From assembly GCA_030692765.1 (NCBI GenBank), contig JAUYUB010000002.1, forward strand, positions 1-64,000: a DNA stretch of 64,000 nucleotides, in the 5' to 3' direction. The number at the start of each line of letters is the position of its first letter. The stretch's first letter is position 1. Origin of the DNA: Sulfuricurvum sp. (lineage in GTDB: Bacteria > Campylobacterota > Campylobacteria > Campylobacterales > Sulfurimonadaceae). The notes below the pieces were generated by a model that was given only the letters and a program-made list of their open reading frames with translations, was not told the DNA's origin and ran no database searches. The position numbers and the translations under genes were made by a program. Shown here one piece after another: positions 36,929-47,075 of the stretch.

Positions 36929-37547
36929 GGGTGGTTTCCTTGAGAGAGTTTTCGAAGAGATAACGGTGATCACTCGGGAGTGCTTCATATACCATATTGG
37001 CAAGATCACGTATTTCCCATAATGCAGCTTTGTCACTGCGAAGAGAGATAAAATTTTGCAGACTGCGCGCATTGATGGTCCATGATAGCTCTGTCTTGTA
37101 GCTTTCAGGCAAACAATATTTTGCTCGGTCATTGCTGATTCCTGCAACCAATACGGTTCGAAGGTTTTCAAGCGCGCGAATACTCATTTCATCAACAATC
37201 TCAACGCCGGTCATTACCAAGTACTTTTCAGCGCGTGATATGTCATCTAGGGCAAATGTTGCTTCGTCTTTCAGTTCTTTGAGAGTATAGCGGGTACTTT
37301 TTACAGATAAAGATGCCATACGGTGACGGGCTAGCTCTTGGAGTAATGCACGGCTGATACCTTCGAGATAAAAACTGTATACGAGGTGTTCAAGAGTAGA
37401 AGCGTGTTTGAATTTATTGCCAACGCGATCGATCAGTGCGCGATCTTTTTCTCCGCCATTGTCACTATTATCAAAACTTTGCCAACAAGTGCGGATTGCA
37501 TCTGCACAGACTACGAGAGGGGTATGGTGATGTAATGTTGCTTTCAT
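36921..37547 (-). CDS. thyX: FAD-dependent thymidylate synthase ThyX
   Basis: A 208-residue flavin-dependent thymidylate synthase that methylates dUMP using methylene-THF, FAD and NADPH. The ThyX signature RHRxxSxxxxSxRY is present as RHRMASLSVKSTRY. The dUMP-binding C-terminal region (INARSLQNFISLRSD) is also typical. Epsilonproteobacteria generally use ThyX in place of ThyA. The gene lies downstream of rnj on the same strand in reverse order and shares its end with the lipoprotein. Confidence 0.95.
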   Translation of the reverse strand: MKATLHHHTPLVVCADAIRTCWQSFDNSDNGGEKDRALIDRVGNKFKHASTLEHLVYSFYLEGISRALLQELARHRMASLSVKSTRYTLKELKDEATFALDDISRAEKYLVMTGVEIVDEMSIRALENLRTVLVAGISNDRAKYCLPESYKTELSWTINARSLQNFISLRSDKAALWEIRDLANMVYEALPSDHRYLFENSLKETTHD

Positions 37548-37595
37548 GAATCTAGTATAGCGTAGGTGGGTTTAAAAAAGGTAACGAAGGAGAGT

Positions 37596-37622
37596 GTAAA
37601 AGACGCTTTATGCGTCTTTTAC
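37596..37622 (-). terminator. Hairpin terminator at the end of rnj
   Basis: A perfect 11-bp stem, GTAAAAGACGC (37596-37606) and GCGTCTTTTAC (37612-37622), with a 5-nt loop. It overlaps the rnj stop codon. On the minus strand the second arm ends in CTTTTAC, giving a short T-run suited to intrinsic termination. Confidence 0.65.
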
Positions 37623-39754
37623 ATCACGAAAACGTGAGGAACGATGAGTGGGTATTTTTTCATTTTACGATAGATGTGCTTGCGAACGACTTGGCGCAAG
37701 TCATTTTCAAGCGCTTTTGGATTTTCAATAAGTCCTGGTTTGAGATTCAACAGGAAGTGCTCAAGTACATCTTCCATCTCTGCGGCAAATGCTTTGTCAT
37801 TACGATCGGCTACTAGACCGAAGCTCGTAACGAGCGGTTTGGAAAGTAGACGTGAATCGGCAGTACTGACTTGCGCCACAAGAACTACCATCCCCTCACT
37901 CGCCATTTTCTGACGGTCGATGACGATGTCATCTTCGATCTGGTGATTGTTTTGGTTGTCGATATACGTTTTCCCCGTTTTAACGGTTTTAGACTTACGC
38001 ATCATTTTACTGCTGACTTCCATACAGTCGCCATCGCTCATCAAGAGGATATTGCGCTCTGGAACACCACACGCAATCGCTGTATCACGGTGCTTCATGA
38101 TGTGGTTATACTCACCATGAATCGGCAAGAAGAATTTAGGATTTGTGAGGCGAAGCATAAGTTTTTGCTCCTCCATGCTTGCGTGTCCTGATACGTGGAT
38201 ATCACGATCATTGGCAACACGAGCACCAGCACGTTGTAAATAGTTCAACATACCTGAAATAGATCCTTCGTTACCCGGAATAGCACGAGCAGAGAGAACG
38301 ATCAAATCAGTTGGTTTGATCTTGATATGTCGGTGCTCACCAATCGCCATACGGAAAAGGGCTGAACTTGGTTCGCCCTGACTTCCGGTAGTAATAATCA
38401 AGACGTCTTTGTCGTTCATGCGGTTTGCTTCTTCAGCATCCACGAAAATGTTTTTAGGCAGTTTGATGTACTCATACTGCATTGCGATCTCGAGATTACG
38501 TTCCATGGATCGTCCGATAACACAAATCTTACGATTGCATTTCATCCCATACTGGATAGCTTGGTAAACACGGTGAATGTTTGAGCTAAAGGTAGACATA
38601 ATGATACGTCCCTCAGCTTTTGAGAAGATACGGTCAAATCCAGGGGCAACTGCAAGTTCACTTGGAGTCCATTCTTTGTTGTATGAGTTTGTTGAGTCAC
38701 TCATAAGACACAGAACCCCTTTTTCACCGTAGTGAGCAAGACGGTGAATATCTGCAGTATAACCATCTACTGGCGTGAAATCGATTTTGAAGTCACCTGT
38801 ATGGATGATAGTTCCTGCTTTGGTTGTGATTGCCAATGAACTCGAATCGATGATCGAGTGGGTCATGTGCATCCACTCGATGTCAAAATCATTACCGATG
38901 CGGTAGACTTCTCGTTTTACGATCGGGTTGAAATAGCGACGGAAATCACGCATGTGATGTTCGTCAAATTTGTTACCAATCATGGCAAGTGGAAGTGGTG
39001 TCCCGTAAATAGGAAATTGCATCTCTTTGAAAAAATACGGTACGGCACCAATATGGTCCTCGTGAGCGTGCGTGATGATGATGGCGACAATCTTTTTACG
39101 AATTTCACGTAGGTAAGTGAAATCAGGTACCAAGATATCTACACCGTGCATCTCTTCATTGGGAAAACTCATTCCAATATCAATAATGATTGCTTCGTTT
39201 TCGGTTTCAATAACGGTGATATTTCCGCCGATTTCACCTAATCCGCCCAATGGGGTGATCTTGACTTTTTCATTGTTGTCTAAATTGAGTTTTAGATGCG
39301 GGTTAAGACGATTTTTGTGCACTTCTTGATTTTTTAATACAAAGTCACGTAAGTTCGTGTCAATCGGTGCGCTTCCTGAACCACGACGGCCGCCACGGCC
39401 GCCACCGCTACGCTGTGGACGTGCATTGTTTTCACTCTCGGTCGATAAGTCGGTTGCGCTGTCGCTAGGAGCTGGGTTGCGAATCAAATGATTCGTACGA
39501 GGAGGCTGGTTATCGTTACGCGGTGGACGATTGTCTTGGCGCGGTGGACGATTGTCTTGTCTTGGTGGACGATTGTCCTGTCTTGGAGGACGGTTGTCTT
39601 GCCCTTCTCTTGGCGCGCCTTCTTCGCTGCTTCCTTCTGGACGATTGTTGTTTCTTGGTCTAAAAGGTCTTCGGTTATCATTACGTGGAGGGCGGTTCTC
39701 GCCTTGAGGACGAGTGTCTGCTTGTGATTGAGATTCGTTGTTTTCGTCTGCCAT
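37619..39754 (-). CDS. rnj: Ribonuclease J with long disordered N-terminal extension
   Basis: A 711-residue RNase J: metallo-beta-lactamase domain with HAHEDHIG, beta-CASP domain, and C-terminal domain. It degrades and processes RNA by 5'-exo- and endonuclease activity. The catalytic core begins near residue 165 (ITPLGGLGEIGGNITVIE). Before it lies an extension of about 130 residues rich in Arg, Asn, Pro, Gln and Gly, including four tandem copies of a DNRPPRQ-like heptad and an RGG-like patch (RSGGGRGGRRGSGS). H. pylori RNase J also has an N-terminal extension. rsmA lies 85 nt upstream. Confidence 0.95.
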   Translation of the reverse strand: MADENNESQSQADTRPQGENRPPRNDNRRPFRPRNNNRPEGSSEEGAPREGQDNRPPRQDNRPPRQDNRPPRQDNRPPRNDNQPPRTNHLIRNPAPSDSATDLSTESENNARPQRSGGGRGGRRGSGSAPIDTNLRDFVLKNQEVHKNRLNPHLKLNLDNNEKVKITPLGGLGEIGGNITVIETENEAIIIDIGMSFPNEEMHGVDILVPDFTYLREIRKKIVAIIITHAHEDHIGAVPYFFKEMQFPIYGTPLPLAMIGNKFDEHHMRDFRRYFNPIVKREVYRIGNDFDIEWMHMTHSIIDSSSLAITTKAGTIIHTGDFKIDFTPVDGYTADIHRLAHYGEKGVLCLMSDSTNSYNKEWTPSELAVAPGFDRIFSKAEGRIIMSTFSSNIHRVYQAIQYGMKCNRKICVIGRSMERNLEIAMQYEYIKLPKNIFVDAEEANRMNDKDVLIITTGSQGEPSSALFRMAIGEHRHIKIKPTDLIVLSARAIPGNEGSISGMLNYLQRAGARVANDRDIHVSGHASMEEQKLMLRLTNPKFFLPIHGEYNHIMKHRDTAIACGVPERNILLMSDGDCMEVSSKMMRKSKTVKTGKTYIDNQNNHQIEDDIVIDRQKMASEGMVVLVAQVSTADSRLLSKPLVTSFGLVADRNDKAFAAEMEDVLEHFLLNLKPGLIENPKALENDLRQVVRKHIYRKMKKYPLIVPHVFVM

Positions 39755-39839
39755 GGTAATCCTTTATTAAATTATTGGTTATGTATATAAGTGTATAAAA
39801 TTTACGATCGATACTAGCCGTTTATCAGTCAAAAAATGA

Positions 39840-40616
39840 CTATTGTAATAGGGCGTAGAGTCGGTGAAAGTCAGAGGTGCTAAGCTGATGAGGTCGGATG
39901 GTGCGTTCGAGTTCAAGCGTTTCAAAGGCCTGAGTCACAGCGGTTCCATCATAGCGTGCAGTGAGATTTTTGTAAAGAGTTTTGCGAGGTTGTGTAAACG
40001 CTATTCGTAGCATTTCCTCAAATTCTTCACCAGTACGATTCGCCGTTTTTCGAATAAGCAGTACGGCAGAATCGACTTTTGGAGCAGGTTCAAACGCAGT
40101 AGGCGGAACATGGAGGACGATTTCAACGTCTGCCACGCTCTGTGCTATTACGCTAAGGGCTCCAAAAGCTCTCTCGTTGGGTGTAGCGGAGAATTTTTCC
40201 GCTACTTCACGCTGAATCATGACAAGCATATTTTTACACGCCGGATCGGCGAGGGCTTTTAGTATGATGTTCGTAGCGATGTAATAAGGCAAGTTTGCCA
40301 CTAAATCGTACGGTTCATCCAAAAGCTCACTCTTCCAGGTTTCCAACACATCTCCGCATCGGAGTGTGAGTTTACTGGTAGCGATTGCATCGGCAAATTG
40401 GTGCTGTAAATGCTTGCACAAGTCGGTATCGACCTCAAAAGCGGTAACACTTTTGACATCAACTAAATACTTAGTTAAATCACCTAATCCAGGCCCGATC
40501 TCCGCAACGCGGTGAGGGGTAAGGGGCATCGATTGGATGATTTGGGCTACAACGCTCTCGTCACGTAAAAAATTCTGACCAAATCTTTTCTTGGCTATCG
40601 TGGCACGGTTCTGCAT
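39840..40616 (-). CDS. rsmA: 16S rRNA dimethyladenosine transferase
   Basis: A 258-residue KsgA/RsmA enzyme that dimethylates A1518 and A1519 of 16S rRNA with SAM. The opening KKRFGQNFLRDESVV, the SAM site AEIGPGLGDLTKYL and the catalytic NLPYYIATN are intact. It is divergent from hisF and precedes rnj in the same direction, pairing two RNA-maturation genes. Confidence 0.97.
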   Translation of the reverse strand: MQNRATIAKKRFGQNFLRDESVVAQIIQSMPLTPHRVAEIGPGLGDLTKYLVDVKSVTAFEVDTDLCKHLQHQFADAIATSKLTLRCGDVLETWKSELLDEPYDLVANLPYYIATNIILKALADPACKNMLVMIQREVAEKFSATPNERAFGALSVIAQSVADVEIVLHVPPTAFEPAPKVDSAVLLIRKTANRTGEEFEEMLRIAFTQPRKTLYKNLTARYDGTAVTQAFETLELERTIRPHQLSTSDFHRLYALLQ

Positions 40617-40716
40617 TCTTTGGAGTATATCTAATAAAGTCTAAATATAAAAGTAAATAAATAAATTAGTGAAGAGGCGATATACTATTAGAATTACAGT
40701 AGAAGATTGGAAGAGT

Positions 40717-41475
40717 ATGGAATATTTCGCTAAACGGATTATCCCCTGTTTGGACGTTAAAGACGGACGAGTGGTTAAGGGAGTTAATTTTGTCGGGCTA
40801 AAAGATGCAGGCGACCCTGTAGAAGTAGCAAAACGCTACAATGAGGAAGGGGCGGATGAGCTCACTTTTTTAGATATTACTGCTTCTCATGAGGAGCGTG
40901 ACACCATTGTGCACATTGTCGAACAAGTGGCACGTGAAGTTTTTATCCCTCTCACGGTTGGAGGCGGGATACGGGAACTCAATGATATCTACCGTCTTTT
41001 AAATGTGGGGTGTGACAAAGTAAGTATTAACTCCGCAGCGATAAAACGTCCTGGATTTATTGACGAAGGGGCGAAACGATTTGGCGCACAATGCATTGTC
41101 GTGGCCATTGATGTGAAACGCACGGGGGATCAGTGGAATGTTTATCTTAATGGCGGCCGTGTCGATACGGGGATAAATGCACTTGAATGGGCAAAAGAGG
41201 TGGTTGACCGCGGTGCGGGAGAGATATTGCTGACCTCGATGGATGCTGATGGGACCAAAGCCGGTTTTGATCTCTCGATAACGGAACAGATAAGTCATGC
41301 CGTGAATGTTCCCGTGATCGCCAGTGGAGGCGCAGGGACGATGGAGCATATCAAAGAGGCGTTTGAACATGGTGCGGATGCGGCATTGGCTGCCAGCATT
41401 TTTCATTACAAAGAGATTGATATAATGGATTTGAAACGTTATTTACGTGATAACGGGATTGCGGTGCGATTATGA
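40717..41475 (+). CDS. hisF: Imidazole glycerol phosphate synthase, cyclase subunit
   Basis: A 252-residue TIM barrel that closes the imidazole ring in histidine synthesis using ammonia from HisH. ATG 40717 gives the typical start [20 protein letters not shown]; a longer frame begins at 40669 in the rsmA gap and is unlikely. The catalytic Asp residues are in CLDVKDG and TSMDADGTK, and phosphate-binding [12 protein letters not shown] is present. It overlaps the next gene by 4 nt. No other his genes are nearby. Confidence 0.97.
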   Translation: MEYFAKRIIPCLDVKDGRVVKGVNFVGLKDAGDPVEVAKRYNEEGADELTFLDITASHEERDTIVHIVEQVAREVFIPLTVGGGIRELNDIYRLLNVGCDKVSINSAAIKRPGFIDEGAKRFGAQCIVVAIDVKRTGDQWNVYLNGGRVDTGINALEWAKEVVDRGAGEILLTSMDADGTKAGFDLSITEQISHAVNVPVIASGGAGTMEHIKEAFEHGADAALAASIFHYKEIDIMDLKRYLRDNGIAVRL

Positions 41476-42008
41476 TTTTATGCGCAGGCAATAACGAGAC
41501 GTTTGATTTTGCGACCCCGATAGGGGTGGGTTTGGTGGACAGTGCGATGAGTTTAACGCGTATTTGTCTAACAGACAAACCCGACTTTATTCTTTTCGTC
41601 GGCAGTGCCGGCAGTTACGGTGACCATAACATCCATGACATCGTGGAGTCTAAAACAGCGGCTAACATTGAGTTAGGTTTCTTAGATAAAAGTGCTTATA
41701 CACCGATTGACAACGTCATATCTGCACAAACGGAAAATATCAAAGATGTTATGGTGAACTCTTCTAACTATATCACGACGAGCAAGGGTGCGATGGAACA
41801 AATGAGAGCACTTGGGCTGGGGATTGAAAACATGGAGTTTTTCGCGGTTATGCGTGTTGCGCAAGTGTTTGGGATTCCTGCGGGCGGTGTTTTTTGCATA
41901 ACGAACTATTGTGATGCTAACGCGCATCGGGATTTTATCGCTAATCATGGATTTGCGAAAGTATTGCTAAAAGCCCATTTGGAAGAGAAAGGGATACTTC
42001 GTGGGTAA
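41472..42008 (+). CDS. Nucleoside phosphorylase/nucleosidase-superfamily protein
   Basis: A 178-residue protein of the PNP/UDP phosphorylase superfamily. Recognisable parts are [10 protein letters not shown] (the early glycine-rich loop), [14 protein letters not shown] (equivalent to the VxMExxA motif) and [14 protein letters not shown] (equivalent to the catalytic Asp region). It is shorter than MTAN or PNP (~230) and lacks part of the N-terminal core. It may be a purine nucleosidase, possibly related to futalosine or methylthioadenosine turnover, but this is not settled. It lies in an overlapping run with hisF and rlmN. Confidence 0.7.
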   Translation: MILCAGNNETFDFATPIGVGLVDSAMSLTRICLTDKPDFILFVGSAGSYGDHNIHDIVESKTAANIELGFLDKSAYTPIDNVISAQTENIKDVMVNSSNYITTSKGAMEQMRALGLGIENMEFFAVMRVAQVFGIPAGGVFCITNYCDANAHRDFIANHGFAKVLLKAHLEEKGILRG

Positions 42009-43077
42009 GTTGTGTTTGCTGGACTATACCAAAGCAGAACTCTCCTCCATGGTGAAACCTTCGTTTCGCTCCAAGCAGATTTGGAATTGGATCTACCATC
42101 AATACGCCACAAGTTTTGATCAGATGCAAAACCTTCCAAAGGCGATGCGTGAAGAATTGACCAATACCTATGAGATCATGCCGCTGAAAATCGCCCGAAA
42201 AGAGTGCTCGAGTGATGGGACGATCAAATATCTGTTTGAACTGCGTGATGGAAAGACCATTGAGACGGTCTGGCTTAAGATGAAAGATGAGAGCATTGAC
42301 GATGAAGGCAATATTGAGCATGAAGCCCGTTTTACCGTGTGTGTTTCGACGCAAGTGGGATGCAAAGTAGGCTGCTCGTTTTGTCTGACTGCCAAGGGGG
42401 GATTTACCCGTGATTTGAGTGCCGGTGAAATCGTAGCACAGGTTTTGGCGGTTAAAATAGACAATAACCTCGCGGCGCATCGACGGCTTAATATCGTCTA
42501 CATGGGGATGGGAGAACCGTTGGACAATCTGGATAATTTGGCCAAAGCGATCACCATCTTCAAAGACGAGGATGGTTTGAGCATTTCAGGAAAACGGCAA
42601 ACGGTATCTACGAGCGGATTGAGTACAAAGATTGACAAACTCGGAGAGATGGACTTGGGTGTTCACATCGCTATTTCACTGCATGCAGTTGACGATGAGT
42701 TGCGCAGTGAGCTCATTCCGATGAACAAAGCGTATAATATCGCCTCCATTATCGATGCCGTCAAACGATTTCCGATTGATACACGCAAACGGGTGATGTT
42801 TGAATATTTGGTGATCAAAAATAAAAATGACGATCTGGTTTCGGCTAAAAAATTGGTGAAACTTTTGCACGGGATAAAAGCCAAAGTGAATCTTATCTTT
42901 TTTAATCCTTATCCAGGAAGCGATTATGAGCGTCCCACACGTGCCGATATGGTTAAATTTAAAGAGTACTTGGAGACACACGGTGTGTTGTGTACGATAC
43001 GTGATTCCAAGGGGCTGGATATCAGTGCCGCATGCGGTCAGTTAAAAGAAAAAGAGTTAAGTGAGGTTATGCAATGA
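42001..43077 (+). CDS. rlmN: Dual-specificity 23S rRNA/tRNA methyltransferase RlmN
   Basis: A 358-residue radical SAM enzyme that methylates C2 of A2503 in 23S rRNA and A37 in tRNA. The radical SAM cysteines are in [11 protein letters not shown], and the catalytic cysteine candidates are in DISAACGQL near the end. [11 protein letters not shown] and [15 protein letters not shown] are also typical. The start is GTG 42001, 8 nt inside the previous gene. A 27-codon gene overlaps its stop. Confidence 0.96.
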   Translation: MGKLCLLDYTKAELSSMVKPSFRSKQIWNWIYHQYATSFDQMQNLPKAMREELTNTYEIMPLKIARKECSSDGTIKYLFELRDGKTIETVWLKMKDESIDDEGNIEHEARFTVCVSTQVGCKVGCSFCLTAKGGFTRDLSAGEIVAQVLAVKIDNNLAAHRRLNIVYMGMGEPLDNLDNLAKAITIFKDEDGLSISGKRQTVSTSGLSTKIDKLGEMDLGVHIAISLHAVDDELRSELIPMNKAYNIASIIDAVKRFPIDTRKRVMFEYLVIKNKNDDLVSAKKLVKLLHGIKAKVNLIFFNPYPGSDYERPTRADMVKFKEYLETHGVLCTIRDSKGLDISAACGQLKEKELSEVMQ

Positions 43078-43157
43078 CACCCGTTGATTGGTTCCAAGTT
43101 GGGTTTATAGCCGTTATTGTGATCGGATTTGCCTGGGTGGCGCTGAAAAGAGAGTAG
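43074..43157 (+). CDS. 27-residue single-pass membrane microprotein
   Basis: An ATG at 43074 overlaps the rlmN stop (ATGA) and opens a 27-residue frame: a short charged start (MTPVDWFQ), one hydrophobic helix ([15 protein letters not shown]) and a basic end (LKRE). The overlap gives translational coupling. The amphitopic sequence looks like a true small membrane protein rather than noise, but length alone keeps confidence low. Too short for routine gene calling. Confidence 0.5.
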   Translation: MTPVDWFQVGFIAVIVIGFAWVALKRE

Positions 43158-43159
43158 CA

Positions 43160-43855
43160 TCAAAAGATGTACTTGATCATCGCCTGAAAAACATCATTGT
43201 CTTGATGGTAGGTATTTTCATGATAGTAGTGCCACTCAGTACCTGCTTCTAATTTCCCCGTTGTTACCCCCACGGATGGAGAGAGATCGAATAAGAGCTG
43301 ATTTTGGGTTATAAAGTCGATGGTCGTCCAGTCGCTGAAGCCTTCAAAATGCCATCGTTGCGACAGCGGGACGTAATAGTTTGCTGAAAGCTGATAGGTG
43401 TCTTCGCCGATGTTGTGTACTTTTCGATAAAGGTTTAGTCCAAATACGCTAAATCCTGGAATATTGAGATCGGTTCCAATCCCATACAGCCACGCGTGGT
43501 AAGTATCTGAACGATTGTATTGAGCGGCTGCATACCACTCTTTGACGATTCCATCGGATGTTGAAACACCAGTTAGTTTATTAAGACTAAGACGGGGAGA
43601 TATTTCGCCGTATAGATCATTCTTTAGATTGGTAAACTGCAGTCCTTTTTTGGCATAGGCGTAATCGGCAAACATAAAAAGATCACCATAATCCCATGTG
43701 CGGTAGTGTTGTGCGGTCACGGTTTGTTTATGCCCATCCAGGGTATCTAAAAAGGTAGGTCCTTGGAAGTTACCCTCAAGCAATTGAATCTCACTGGTTG
43801 AAAATGCCAAGAGGTGTGAGGCGAGAAATGCCGACGTGAGTAAAAGTCGTTTCAT
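43160..43855 (-). CDS. Tsx-like nucleoside-channel outer-membrane protein
   Basis: A 231-residue outer-membrane beta-barrel with signal peptide (MKRLLLTSAFLASHLLAFS). The pattern RTWDYGDLFMFADYAYAKK near residue 53 and the final aromatic F (MIKYIF) match Tsx/OmpK-like 12-strand barrels that pass nucleosides. It lies 16 nt after an NMT1-type sensor diguanylate cyclase on the same strand, so its import role may be tied to that sensor's ligand. Substrate is not readable. Confidence 0.78.
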   Translation of the reverse strand: MKRLLLTSAFLASHLLAFSTSEIQLLEGNFQGPTFLDTLDGHKQTVTAQHYRTWDYGDLFMFADYAYAKKGLQFTNLKNDLYGEISPRLSLNKLTGVSTSDGIVKEWYAAAQYNRSDTYHAWLYGIGTDLNIPGFSVFGLNLYRKVHNIGEDTYQLSANYYVPLSQRWHFEGFSDWTTIDFITQNQLLFDLSPSVGVTTGKLEAGTEWHYYHENTYHQDNDVFQAMIKYIF

Positions 43856-43870
43856 TGGTTTCCTTTTTTG

Positions 43871-45436
43871 TTAGTTATTTTTGGCGAGCGTGATGCGATT
43901 TCGCCCGTTCGCCTTGCTCTCGTAAAGGGCGTCATCGGCTTTTTTGATTAGCTCGTCTTGGGTCTCCAGGAAAGTGATGCACGATGCAATCCCTCCTGAG
44001 ATTGTGATCGTAATCTCTTTATTATTGTACTTTGTGACGATGTTTTCAATATTTTTACGGCACTCTTCCATTCGCTCAAATGCTTGATCTGCCGGCATCC
44101 CAGGCATAACGATAATGAACTCTTCACCACCGAAGCGGCAGACGAAATCGTTTTGACGGATGGAGCTTGTAATGCACGTTGCGATATTTTTGAGTACCTG
44201 GTCCCCTGCACTATGACCATAGGTATCGTTGATGACTTTAAAGTGATCTAAATCGAGCATGACAATGGATAGGTCACTTAAGTCACGAGACGCCCGTGAG
44301 ATCTCTCTTGGGAGTGTCTCGTCCATGTAGCGGCGATTGTAAATCCCTGTCAGAGAATCGCGTATTGCTTGTTCTTTGATGATAAGATTAAGTCGGTAAA
44401 TATACCCAGCAACGGCAGCTATGGCAGCAAGAAGAAGCAATGTAATGCCAAGCAGATAATAGAGCCATTTGTTATCCACAGATACCGTTGGATCGTATAA
44501 AAATCCTTCTGGAATATCTGCCGATGTGCCAAATCCTAATTGTTGATACGTCTTGGCGATGCGTTCCCAGCGTGTAGGATTCATGTGACCTATTTCGATG
44601 AGGTCCGGTTCCATGAGATGACGGATGGCCTGGGCTTCAAAGCGGAGATGGTCACGCGTTTTGGCTTTCGTATAATCGTGTAAAATAACATCTATGGTCT
44701 CTTCCGGGTGTGCGAGTGCATAGGCCCAGCCGCGTAAACTCGCATCTCGGAATGCTTTAACCCGTTGGGGATGACTTTTGAGTTCCTCATCGCTGGTAAA
44801 CAGACAGTCACTGTAAAAATCAATACCGTATTTACGCGGATCAATGATAACGTATTCGATACCTTGTTGTTTTAGGTAATAGGGCTCATTGGTCGAGTAA
44901 CCGTTGAAAGCATCGACTTTTCTTTGAATCAAATCATTAATATCAAAGCTGCTTTCTATAATATTGAGTTTGTTGATATCAACGCCTTCATTTTTAAAGA
45001 GGGCCATGAGTTCCGTATTTTCAATATTTTTGGTCATCATCAGCCGTTTATCAAGCAAATCTCTTACAGTCGAAAGGCCCGAATCTTTTCGCAGAATCCA
45101 AACATTCGGGGAACTTTGAAACAGTGCGGCCAATGCCACGACGGGTTTGCCATTTTGACGCTCATTGATAAGTCCGGAGTTGCCAACACCGTACTGTGCA
45201 CGCCCAGAGACAACTTCATCTACGGGATGAGGATTCGTATCACCGACTTCTAAAATACGAACTTTGAGTCCTGCATCACGATAGTAGCCTTTGTGGGCTG
45301 CCATATAATAACCGGCGAATTGAAACTGATGAAGCCAGCGTAACTGAAGCGTTACCTCTTCTAGTGGCTTAGAAAAAAGAGAAGAAGGGAACAGTAAAAT
45401 TCCCAAAAGTAGGAGAAAAATATGTCTTTTGATCAT
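43871..45436 (-). CDS. NMT1/THI5-type periplasmic sensor with GGDEF domain (diguanylate cyclase)
   Basis: A 521-residue membrane protein: signal peptide (IFLLLLGILLFPSSLFS), a periplasmic NMT1/THI5-like binding domain (about 28-310, VTLQLRWLHQFQFAGYYMA), one transmembrane helix (about 325-347, YLLGITLLLLAAIAAVAG), and a C-terminal GGDEF domain (about 355-518). The active-site motif is GGEEF, so c-di-GMP synthesis is likely. THI5/NMT1 domains bind pyrimidines or riboflavin precursors. It is next to a Tsx-like porin, so it probably monitors a nucleobase-type ligand. A TATAAT box at 45468-45463 lies downstream of a TCTA microsatellite. Confidence 0.9.
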   Translation of the reverse strand: MIKRHIFLLLLGILLFPSSLFSKPLEEVTLQLRWLHQFQFAGYYMAAHKGYYRDAGLKVRILEVGDTNPHPVDEVVSGRAQYGVGNSGLINERQNGKPVVALAALFQSSPNVWILRKDSGLSTVRDLLDKRLMMTKNIENTELMALFKNEGVDINKLNIIESSFDINDLIQRKVDAFNGYSTNEPYYLKQQGIEYVIIDPRKYGIDFYSDCLFTSDEELKSHPQRVKAFRDASLRGWAYALAHPEETIDVILHDYTKAKTRDHLRFEAQAIRHLMEPDLIEIGHMNPTRWERIAKTYQQLGFGTSADIPEGFLYDPTVSVDNKWLYYLLGITLLLLAAIAAVAGYIYRLNLIIKEQAIRDSLTGIYNRRYMDETLPREISRASRDLSDLSIVMLDLDHFKVINDTYGHSAGDQVLKNIATCITSSIRQNDFVCRFGGEEFIIVMPGMPADQAFERMEECRKNIENIVTKYNNKEITITISGGIASCITFLETQDELIKKADDALYESKANGRNRITLAKNN

Positions 45437-45516
45437 GATAGCGACCTACTATATGCATATTCATTATAATTTAATTCATCAAGTATACCTAAAAATTATT
45501 AGAAATAAATCATAAT

Positions 45517-46404
<888 letters not shown>

Positions 46405-46637
46405 GCTCAAAGCTTCTTTTTGTTTAAATTATAATATATTTATGCTTGAAATAATTGTAGGAATGGGCCCTATGTATAGGGTACTATTTTTATGAGCCAA
46501 GCGAGATGTTTTAGGCTTAAAATCGATAAATTAAATTATTTTTAAAAATCAGCAACATTTTTCAAAAGTATAAGTTTTTCTTCAGATAGTTACCGCTATG
46601 CTACCCCTTATTAAGGTTTTAATTGAAGGGGTTAACA

Positions 46638-47066
46638 ATGGCAAGAACGGATGATGCACCCAATACAGAAGGGCTTACATTTTTAGATGATGGCGAAATG
46701 CTCTATGATGATTTATATTTATTATCTGAAACGGATGAAAAAGGGATCATTACCTATGTGAGCGATTCCTTCGCAAAAGTTGCTGGATGGAAAGGGGAAG
46801 ACCTTGTGGGTCAGCCTCATAACTGCGTTCGCCATCCTGATATGCCGCGTGCGGCATTTCGTTCATTATGGGACGATGTTCAGGCAAAAGGTTTTTGGAC
46901 CGGATACGTTAAAAATGCTCGTAAAGGCGGGGGACATTACTGGGTATACGCAACTGTTTTGCGTTCAACCGATAAAAACGGAAATATTAAATATGTTTCT
47001 ATTCGTATCAAACCATCACGTGAAGATATTAAAAAAGCAGAAGCGCTCTACGCGACACTGGATTAA
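46638..47066 (+). CDS. Aer-type PAS domain protein (energy/redox sensor)
   Basis: A 142-residue protein that is a single PAS domain. The segment NCVRHPDMPRAAFRSLW followed by GHYWVYATV is characteristic of the FAD-binding PAS of Aer and of CetB in C. jejuni. No membrane segment is present. ATG 46638 has GAAGGGG upstream. It starts the long chemosensory operon and lies ten bases before the double-MCP receptor, so it probably acts as that receptor's sensor. Upstream is a palindrome CCCTAT-GT-ATAGGG (46468-46481) of unknown use. FAD binding is inferred from family resemblance. Confidence 0.85.
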   Translation: MARTDDAPNTEGLTFLDDGEMLYDDLYLLSETDEKGIITYVSDSFAKVAGWKGEDLVGQPHNCVRHPDMPRAAFRSLWDDVQAKGFWTGYVKNARKGGGHYWVYATVLRSTDKNGNIKYVSIRIKPSREDIKKAEALYATLD

Positions 47067-47075
47067 GGAGTAATT

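Noticed and set aside
39520-39610. CRISPR-like array
   Set aside because: Repeats are 21-bp, contiguous, in frame and code for DNRPPRQ heptads in rnj; there are no spacers.
39488-39727. Plus-strand frame opposite the RNase J repeats
   Set aside because: It mirrors a low-complexity repeat and gives a Trp/Arg-rich sequence with no ribosome site; antisense shadow.
40669-40716. Upstream start of hisF
   Set aside because: The added 16 residues are not conserved in HisF; ATG 40717 gives the standard N-terminus.
41941-42480. 179-codon frame on the minus strand opposite rlmN
   Set aside because: Shadow of a well-supported radical SAM gene; no signal of its own.
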